Source: a virus
IMG/VR virus record: IMGVR_UViG_3300021347_000014
Coordinates: 1 to 34,710 of that record
Direction: 5' to 3' (one strand)
DNA: 34,710 nt
Made by a program: the position numbers and the translations under genes. Numbering within the stretch: position 1 is the first letter of the stretch; every line of letters starts with the position of its first letter. Below the pieces are notes generated by a model. That model was not told where the DNA came from. It made no database searches and saw nothing but the letters and a program-made list of their open reading frames with translations. Of this stretch, positions 14,490-19,010 are shown piece after piece.

Positions 14490-14632
14490 TACTTCCCTAC
14501 ACTTTCTTTTGGACAATCTTCGTATGGAAATTGTTCTTGTTCTTCACATAAACAAAAATTAAACTGCAATATTTGTTCTGTATGTGTTAAGTTAGCCATA
14601 TCTTGATAGCTATGTGATTTTTCTTGATTCAT
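14489..14632 (-). CDS. Small acidic protein (47 aa)
   Basis: An ATG at 14632 opens MNQEKSHSYQDMANLTHTEQ, then FNFCLCEEQEQFPYEDCPKE and SVGK. The last codons (ESVGK, stop) and the overlapping ATG of the following gene lie in a 24-base sequence repeated exactly at the end of the gene upstream. FCLC and a third Cys could bind metal. Function unknown. Confidence 0.5.
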   Translation of the reverse strand: MNQEKSHSYQDMANLTHTEQILQFNFCLCEEQEQFPYEDCPKESVGK

Positions 14633-14778
14633 TACTTCCCTACACTTTCTTTTAATTTACGATCAGCTATGTTGTTATCTTTTTGTAAACAATACCAACA
14701 CAATATCCATAAAATAAAATACGGCTTGTATTCATACCAATCGTTAGTTTGTTTTCCACAATCGTTACATATTTTCAT
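14632..14778 (-). CDS. First gene of leftward operon: double-CxxC microprotein (48 aa)
   Basis: An ATG at 14778 with AGGAAGG before it opens MKICNDCGKQTNDWYEYKPY, FILWILCWYCLQK, and a basic tail ending ESVGK. Two CxxC knuckles (CNDC, CWYC) flank an aromatic, hydrophobic segment. It is the first gene after the consensus-like promoter at 14811-14838, so probably strongly and early expressed. Function unknown. Confidence 0.6.
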   Translation of the reverse strand: MKICNDCGKQTNDWYEYKPYFILWILCWYCLQKDNNIADRKLKESVGK

Positions 14779-14810
14779 TGATTAACCTTCCTGTTTATTA
14801 ACCTACCTAC

Positions 14811-14838
14811 ATTATACCTACATTGTATTTGTTGTCAA
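14811..14838 (-). promoter_or_regulatory. Strong leftward sigma70-type promoter
   Basis: On the minus strand a perfect TTGACA (14833-14838) and a perfect TATAAT (14811-14816) are 16 bases apart. The -10 is followed by GTAGGTAGG. Transcription would start near 14804 and read the run of small leftward genes. A second TTGACA lies at 14862-14867, without a clear -10 of its own. Confidence 0.75.
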
Positions 14839-14963
14839 ATGATGTTTACTATACGACACATTGTCAATAGGTGTAGTATAGTTATTAACCTACATTTTCT
14901 ATGTGCCTACAATATCGCTACATAGTCGGTATGTGCCTACACTTTAGTTATATTGATCCATAG

Positions 14964-14995
14964 AAAAAACCCTAGTTAAAAGGGGATAACTAGGG
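14964..14995 (-). terminator. Rho-independent terminator of the second leftward operon
   Basis: On the minus strand a perfect 9-bp stem, CCCTAGTTA / TAACTAGGG, with an eight-base loop is followed immediately by six T residues. It lies 28 bases after the stop of the gene at 15023 and upstream of the promoter at 14811, insulating the two leftward operons. Confidence 0.8.
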
Positions 14996-15022
14996 CTTAA
15001 TCTGGTGTTGGTTACTTTTTAA

Positions 15023-15163
15023 TTACTTCCAGACTTCTGGAAATAGTCTTTCATATTCTCTTATCATTCTGTAATATCTTACCTCGTTTAATGTGCCTAC
15101 AATAGCCACTCGTAACACGATTATAAAACCGATTGTTATTATTAACCCTTCTATACTAAACAT
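15023..15163 (-). CDS. Single-span membrane microprotein (46 aa)
   Basis: An ATG at 15163 directly follows the preceding stop, with CAGGAGGTTAATTAA before it. The frame begins MFSIEGLIITIGFIIVLRVA, a membrane span, then a charged helix (NEVRYYRMIREYERLFPE) ending VWK. Probably inserts in the inner membrane with its tail in the cytoplasm. Last gene before the terminator at 14964. Function unknown; membrane early proteins of phages often alter the host envelope or exclude other phages. Confidence 0.6.
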   Translation of the reverse strand: MFSIEGLIITIGFIIVLRVAIVGTLNEVRYYRMIREYERLFPEVWK

Positions 15164-15346
15164 TTAATTAACCTCCTGATTAAATAACTTGTGCATATAA
15201 TCTGTATCAACTATATAAACATTGTTACAATTCCAACATTTAATATTATCTAAATCATCTTTATTTTGTTCATAAATATAATTGTTAATAATGCCGTCGT
15301 GTTCACAATAATCACATTCAACAAAATCAATTACTTTTAATTTCAT
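15164..15346 (-). CDS. Zinc-ribbon protein (60 aa)
   Basis: A 60-residue protein: MKLKVIDFVECDYCEHDGII, an acidic Asn-rich linker, then IKCWNCNNVYIVDTDYMHKL. CDYC and CWNC form a standard zinc ribbon. The ribosome site is AAGGGAGGTTAGAAAGATG, repeated almost exactly before neighbouring genes. Function unknown. Confidence 0.65.
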   Translation of the reverse strand: MKLKVIDFVECDYCEHDGIINNYIYEQNKDDLDNIKCWNCNNVYIVDTDYMHKLFNQEVN

Positions 15347-15361
15347 CTTTCTAACCTCCCT

Positions 15362-15502
15362 TTAAAATTCTTGCTCTAATATTCTTTTAACTTCTTTATC
15401 ATCTCTACAAGTTAATGCCTCTTGTATTAATTCACTCTCTAACGCTATTGCTGGATGAATTAAGTACTTATCACATAGTATTGCAAATTGGTTGCTTGTC
15501 AT
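15362..15502 (-). CDS. Small helical protein (46 aa)
   Basis: An ATG at 15502 with AAAGGGAGGTAGAAAG before it opens MTSNQFAILCDKYLIHPAIA, then LESELIQEALTCRDDKEVKR and ILEQEF. All-helical in appearance. The end resembles the 40-residue protein at 14367. The strong ribosome site is the main support. Function unknown. Confidence 0.6.
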   Translation of the reverse strand: MTSNQFAILCDKYLIHPAIALESELIQEALTCRDDKEVKRILEQEF

Positions 15503-15516
15503 CTTTCTACCTCCCT

Positions 15517-15699
15517 TTATACTTCCACTAATTCATAATTTTTATATTCGTATTCTTTATCTTGATTATTTAATTCAATAATAAGCATACGAGTTAAAAA
15601 AGTATCTTGAAAAGTTTTATTACTTATCTTTAATCTTTTCCATTCGTCGTTACTATTTTTCTTTCTACTATCTACGAAGTAGTAATATTCTTTTTCCAT
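15517..15699 (-). CDS. Small charged protein (60 aa)
   Basis: A 60-residue protein, MEKEYYYFVDSRKKNSNDEW, KRLKISNKTFQDTFLTRMLI, then a Tyr/Glu-rich end. It could form a small alpha/beta domain; no motif recognised. ACTAAAGGGAGGTTAATTA before the ATG is the same start-associated sequence as its neighbours. It stands after a 77-base gap holding two imperfect inverted repeats. Confidence 0.6.
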   Translation of the reverse strand: MEKEYYYFVDSRKKNSNDEWKRLKISNKTFQDTFLTRMLIIELNNQDKEYEYKNYELVEV

Positions 15700-15776
15700 T
15701 AATTAACCTCCCTTTAGTGTCTAACCTTTAAACACTATAAGCACCCTACAACAAAGGAAATAGAGTGCCTAACTGT

Positions 15777-16130
15777 TTAATTTGTTGGCTCAAATCCTAA
15801 AATGATATTAGCCATAAATTCCCAATAGTTATTAATAACCCTAGACTGTAATTCATCACTAGGATTATTGTCTATACTTCCCATTTCTATAGCTAACGGC
15901 ACAAGCTCATTATTCCAATAAGGTATATCAAGAGCTAAACCTTGTAACCATTCTTTCATTGCTTTATATTTTCCATAGCGTTCAATATTCCAATCGTACT
16001 CACTATAAAAACGATTAAATAAATAATCTATTTTTTCTTGATCACTTGCTGATTCATTACCCTCTATATAAATTCTATCTAATATATATCTTTTATAATT
16101 AGCTTTATATTTTGTATGGTGTAGTTTCAT
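15777..16130 (-). CDS. Conserved phage protein of unknown function (EWLQGLALDIPYWN type)
   Basis: A 117-residue, mostly helical protein with IERYGKYKAMKEWLQGLALD, IPYWNNELVPLAIEMGS and a C-terminal NNYWEFMANIILGF. Proteins with the same arrangement (ERxGxxxAxxEWLQGL, IPYxNxE, NYWxFxA) occur in many phages of Gram-positive and other bacteria, without known function. Its ATG overlaps the preceding gene's stop. GGGGAAG is the ribosome site. Confidence 0.65.
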   Translation of the reverse strand: MKLHHTKYKANYKRYILDRIYIEGNESASDQEKIDYLFNRFYSEYDWNIERYGKYKAMKEWLQGLALDIPYWNNELVPLAIEMGSIDNNPSDELQSRVINNYWEFMANIILGFEPTN

Positions 16131-16495
16131 TACTTCCCCTCTACTATTTCTTTTTCTTGTACTTCTTCTATGTCTATTTCATCCCCGTTAATATCAAAAA
16201 GATAACCCCAATCATCCCCTATATACCATTCGGATATGCCGTTATAATAATTATAAACTTCATACAATTCGTAATTATTATCTTCATTAATCCATTGTAA
16301 AAATTCTTCATAAGTTACAGAATCTTCAATATGATTAATAGGTAGGTTAAAAACTATACCTAATCTTTTATAGTTTTTAGTTAGACAATCTTCGTTACAG
16401 AAATAATATTCATTGAATAAATAAATACCTTTACTCATCCCTTTATTACATCCGTCACATTTACGAAGATAATATTTTTTTTCTTTAGTTTTCAT
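16130..16495 (-). CDS. Zinc-finger protein with acidic C-terminal domain (121 aa)
   Basis: A 121-residue protein. The N-terminal KCDGCNKGMSKGIYLFNEYY and FCNEDCLTKNY form a treble-clef-like zinc finger, CxxC...CxxxC. It continues with a very acidic, Tyr/Trp-rich C-terminus (EDNNYELYEVYNYYNG, DDWGYLFDINGDE). This pairing (a 'CxxCxKGMxxG...YFCxxxCL' finger plus an acidic tail) is recurrent in phages. The acidic tail may mimic DNA or bind a basic partner; that is speculation. First gene of the leftward operon that ends at the terminator at 14964. CATAAAGGGGAAGTAATG is the start context. Confidence 0.65.
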   Translation of the reverse strand: MKTKEKKYYLRKCDGCNKGMSKGIYLFNEYYFCNEDCLTKNYKRLGIVFNLPINHIEDSVTYEEFLQWINEDNNYELYEVYNYYNGISEWYIGDDWGYLFDINGDEIDIEEVQEKEIVEGK

Positions 16496-17382
16496 TACTT
16501 CCCCTTTATGTTTGTAACCTTTATGTTACTAGATACTTATTATATGTATAGTATTTCTTTTAATTTCTTTTTAGTTGGTTATTGTTGTGAAGTGTAGAGG
16601 AAGTTATAAGAGTAATCTTATTATCGTCATCTATATTAAAACACCGTATACCCATTATTAAAAAAAATATATCCTATATTTTCCATTATGTCTTATTTTG
16701 TAGTATTTCTTAGATAAAACCCTATAAACACTAAGGAAAAAAAGTTGACCTATAACATATAATATGTTGCGTTGAGTAGATATAAATGGATATGTCAATA
16801 TGAAACCCCAACATCTATGATGTTAGACACCAGTAAATCCTTGGAAACTTTTACTAAGAAATATGCACTGTCTTGGTAGATAAACTACAGTTAGTAATAC
16901 TACTAATACAGTAATAAGTGTTATCTCTGATCTGTTTGAGTGGTTGTTTACACTCTTTGCATTTCATACTGTTTATTCTAGTTGTAGTTTCTTTATTGTG
17001 GTTCTAACCCTGTGTCACTCCCTCCCAAAACCAGAATGAACTAAAATTAGTAACAAATAAATATGTGAAGTAATAGGCTATTACCCTAGTTAAGATGGTC
17101 CAGCTAGTCCACGTTCCCTTTAGTGTTGATCCAACATTCCTTTCCTTAGAGCTAGAGAAATGTTTTGTTTGTTGTTGTCATAGTATCACAACTCAACTAA
17201 TATGCAAGTACCTAGAAAGACTAGGTGCAGCATATGAGGATATGCTTCAATTTATAATAAGAAAGAAAGGCTTTTCATTAACATTTAAGTATGTGGTGTA
17301 CTTGAAAGTATTGTTTAAGATGAGATGTTTTTGTGGATTGTTATATTTTTCATTACAGTAAATGGACAGACTGTACGTGTAC
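16496..17382. other. Gene-poor control region with many inverted repeats; possible structured RNA
   Basis: This 0.9 kb stretch separates leftward and rightward genes and has no convincing gene. Perfect short inverted repeats are dense: 16810-16824 (6 bp, loop TAT), 16832-16855 (6 bp), 16891-16906 (6 bp, loop ATAC), 16938-16955 (5 bp), 17040-17051, 17070-17084 (7 bp, one-base centre), 17210-17226 (ACCTAG, loop AAAGA) and 17229-17246 (AGCATAT, loop GAGG). The last two stand two bases apart. A rightward terminator follows at 17383, implying a rightward transcript through here. A frame at 17095-17361 is open but poorly supported. The region may hold a noncoding RNA, operators or an origin. Confidence 0.45.
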
Positions 17383-17412
17383 AAAGCCCTGTAGCAATAC
17401 AGGGTTTTGTTT
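17383..17412 (+). terminator. Rightward rho-independent terminator with GCAA tetraloop
   Basis: CCCTGTA (17387-17393) and TACAGGG (17398-17404) form a perfect 7-bp stem around a GCAA loop, followed by TTTTGTTTATT. The stem is extended by a G-T and A-T pairs. It lies just before a strong rightward promoter, so it closes a transcript from the region to its left. Confidence 0.8.
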
Positions 17413-17413
17413 A

Positions 17414-17442
17414 TTGACTTACTTTCTAATCTGGTTTATAAT
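17414..17442 (+). promoter_or_regulatory. Strong rightward sigma70-type promoter
   Basis: TTGACT (17414-17419) and a perfect TATAAT (17437-17442) are separated by 17 bases. It sits immediately after a terminator and upstream of the rightward genes beginning at 17523. The leader contains a CCCTAG / CTAGGG hairpin near 17490. Confidence 0.75.
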
Positions 17443-17522
17443 AAAGTATCAAAAACACTTCCCTGTTTGTGATTAACCCAAAATCCCTAGCTCCTAGTCT
17501 AGGGTATGGTATAGTAATTTTT

Positions 17523-17645
17523 ATGAGTGATGATATACCTGTAGAAGATTGCGACCAGTGCCTGAATCCTTTTTGGGCAGATCAGCTTACTGATGGCTTA
17601 TGCCCTACTTGTGGTGTAAACGATTTAGAGAGTTTCTTTGAATAA
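17523..17645 (+). CDS. Zinc-ribbon microprotein (40 aa)
   Basis: An ATG at 17523 opens MSDDIPVEDCDQCLNPFWAD, then GLCPTCGVNDLESFFE. CDQC and CPTC form a compact zinc ribbon in an acidic protein. It is the first gene after the promoter at 17414. There is no clear Shine-Dalgarno, which is unusual beside its neighbours. Function unknown; small zinc ribbons of this kind often bind nucleic acid or transcription components. Confidence 0.6.
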   Translation: MSDDIPVEDCDQCLNPFWADQLTDGLCPTCGVNDLESFFE

Positions 17646-17709
17646 AAAAATTTTTTTTACCCCACATTTGATTTTGTAAGTTATTAAAGTTATTGAAAGA
17701 AAGGATATT

Positions 17710-18018
17710 ATGACAGAAATATATGAAGTACAAGCCTGGGGAAGCAAAGAATTTATAAACATTAGTAATGGTGATTTAGAAGAAGATATTAAAGAAGCAA
17801 TAGTTAAAGTTGGTTTTGAGCCACACAAAGGACATAGCAATAATTATTATATAAAAGCTAATAAAGGTGGAATTGAAATAGAATTTGAAATGGTAGAAGG
17901 TGGACATAAAACAACAGCTACCTATGATATTTGTTACAATTCATTAGCTAAAAATATATTGACACAAGGTAAAAACATAGAGAGGACACACATTGAAAAT
18001 AACACAAGAAACAATTAA
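17710..18018 (+). CDS. Hypothetical protein (102 aa)
   Basis: A 102-residue acidic protein: MTEIYEVQAWGSKEFINISN, DLEEDIKEAIVKVGFEPHKG, then a beta-like GGIEIEFEMVEGGHKTTATY and an Asn/Thr-rich end. AAAGAAAGGATATT before the ATG is a strong ribosome site of the same type as the leftward gene at 13449. No family recognised. Confidence 0.6.
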   Translation: MTEIYEVQAWGSKEFINISNGDLEEDIKEAIVKVGFEPHKGHSNNYYIKANKGGIEIEFEMVEGGHKTTATYDICYNSLAKNILTQGKNIERTHIENNTRNN

Positions 18019-18355
18019 TTCTTTACTTAAAGAAAGAATTATTTATGACAATTGTTATTCAAAAATAGAAAATAGATACACTGAAGATAATTTTATAACT
18101 TTAAGTGATTACGATAAAATAGATAAAGAATTTGAAGAAGAGTACGAAATGGTAGAACCTGTACAACACTTTTGTTCACAGAATAATTTAACTGGGGAAG
18201 TAACATTTCTTTTAGAAAAAGTAATTACTTTGGAAAAAATTATAAAATATAAAAACAAATACAATAAAGCATACATTGCAGATGTTAGATATAGATTAAA
18301 ATACTATAAAGAAAAATTAAACAAATTTACTGTAAAGGTTCCTGTAAATCAGTAG
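17993..18355 (+). CDS. Hypothetical protein with TTG start (120 aa)
   Basis: A 120-residue, charged, helical protein: KITQETINSLLKERIIYDNC, a central acidic stretch (DKIDKEFEEEYEMVEP) and a basic C-terminal helix (RYRLKYYKEKLNKFTVKV). The start is TTG at 17993, chosen because AGAGAGGA precedes it at good spacing and no ATG is available nearby. It overlaps the gene before it by 26 bases. Its 3' end overlaps the end of the convergent gene at 18327. Function unknown. Confidence 0.55.
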   Translation: MKITQETINSLLKERIIYDNCYSKIENRYTEDNFITLSDYDKIDKEFEEEYEMVEPVQHFCSQNNLTGEVTFLLEKVITLEKIIKYKNKYNKAYIADVRYRLKYYKEKLNKFTVKVPVNQ

Positions 18356-18533
18356 GAGCTTGGCGACCTTTAATTCTAGGATAAGAGCGAGGTTTGTGGT
18401 TATTACAGTACTTAAATTTATTGTATTTTGAAATAACTGTCTGGCATTCTTTGTGAACGCAAACTCTTCCACTACTATATGTAGTAGAGGGTTTATGATT
18501 AGGATATTGTTTTCCTTTAATATAATCACTCAT
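18327..18533 (-). CDS. Actinophage-type small zinc protein (C-x4-C ... YCNNHKPRSYPR)
   Basis: A 68-residue basic protein with RVCVHKECQTVISKYNKFKY, then CNNHKPRSYPRIKGRQ. The order C-x4-C, SxYNxxxxC, xxH, YPR is a family widespread in actinobacteria and their phages, with Cys/His metal ligands and no firm function. It is the only leftward gene in a long rightward stretch. The ATG at 18533 has no ribosome site, but TATACT lies 9 bases upstream on the same strand, so it may be transcribed as a leaderless mRNA. A rival frame on the same strand (18317-18529) lacks any such motif. Confidence 0.65.
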   Translation of the reverse strand: MSDYIKGKQYPNHKPSTTYSSGRVCVHKECQTVISKYNKFKYCNNHKPRSYPRIKGRQAPTDLQEPLQ

Positions 18534-18558
18534 ACAACATATAGTATAGGAGAGAAAA

Positions 18559-18624
18559 ATGCCAAAAAAAGGTTACAACCCTAAAAAAGGGATGAAAAAA
18601 AATAAAGTTAAGAAGAGGAAGTAA
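18559..18624 (+). CDS. Very basic micropeptide (21 aa)
   Basis: An ATG at 18559 preceded by TAGGAGAGAAAA opens MPKKGYNPKKGMKKNKVKKR plus a final Lys; 11 of 21 residues are Lys or Arg. The stop overlaps the ATG of the next gene as TAATG. It may bind DNA or RNA during packaging or assembly. Good ribosome site and coupling support it despite the size. Confidence 0.55.
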   Translation: MPKKGYNPKKGMKKNKVKKRK

Positions 18625-18881
18625 TGGCTGAATGGCGAGGAATGAAAGTGAAGTTAAATTCACCTAGCCCTATTCGTAAGGGTGAGCCTGGCTATGGTCG
18701 TAAGAAGTCTAAAGTCTTTGTAATGAAAAATGGGAAAGTCAAGAAAATAATGTTTGGCGACCCTAATATGAAGATTAGGAAAAATAATCCAGAGGCTAGA
18801 GCTTCGTTTCGTGCTAGACACAAATGCAGCACAGCTAAGGATAAAACAACTGCACGATATTGGAGTTGCAGAGCCTGGTAA
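18624..18881 (+). CDS. Conserved basic phage protein (SFRARHKCSTAKDKTTARYWSC family)
   Basis: An 85-residue basic protein: a Gly/Lys-rich first half (RKGEPGYGRKKSKVFVMKNG), then ARASFRARHKCSTAKDKTTA and RYWSCRAW. The C-terminal motif (SFRARHxCxxAKDKTTARYWSCxxW) is highly conserved in a family of small phage proteins near packaging genes. Function is not established, though virion association is often assumed. It is coupled upstream by TAATG and lies two genes before the terminase. Confidence 0.75.
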   Translation: MAEWRGMKVKLNSPSPIRKGEPGYGRKKSKVFVMKNGKVKKIMFGDPNMKIRKNNPEARASFRARHKCSTAKDKTTARYWSCRAW

Positions 18882-18890
18882 GGAGAGAGA

Positions 18891-19010
18891 ATGGCTAAAG
18901 TAAGTTGGATGTATGGTGGTAAACGCTACTATGGAACTCTGATTAGGGAAACTAAAACACATAAATTTGCTAGAACAGAAAACGGCAAAGTCAAAAAAAT
19001 AAAGAAATAA
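18891..19010 (+). CDS. Small basic protein before terminase (39 aa)
   Basis: AAGGAGAGAGA directly precedes an ATG at 18891. The frame, MAKVSWMYGGKRYYGTLIRE, then TKTHKFARTENGKVKKIKK, ends in a TAA that overlaps the terminase ATG. NGKVKKI echoes NGKVKKIMF in the gene before it, hinting at a shared segment. A strong ribosome site and coupling to terminase support it. Function unknown. Confidence 0.65.
   Translation: MAKVSWMYGGKRYYGTLIRETKTHKFARTENGKVKKIKK

Noticed and set aside
17095-17361. An 88-residue rightward frame in the control region
   Set aside because: It lacks a ribosome site, contains a run of cysteines (CFVCCC), and overlaps two perfect adjacent hairpins. Read here as part of a possible structured RNA, though conservation could reverse this.
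16496-17522. An integration module (integrase with attP)
   Set aside because: No integrase, excisionase or recognisable tRNA end was found in the window, so inverted repeats here are not called attP.
18317-18529. A 70-residue leftward frame overlapping the zinc protein at 18327
   Set aside because: The alternative frame at 18327-18533 has a recognised Cys/His motif, while this one has none.
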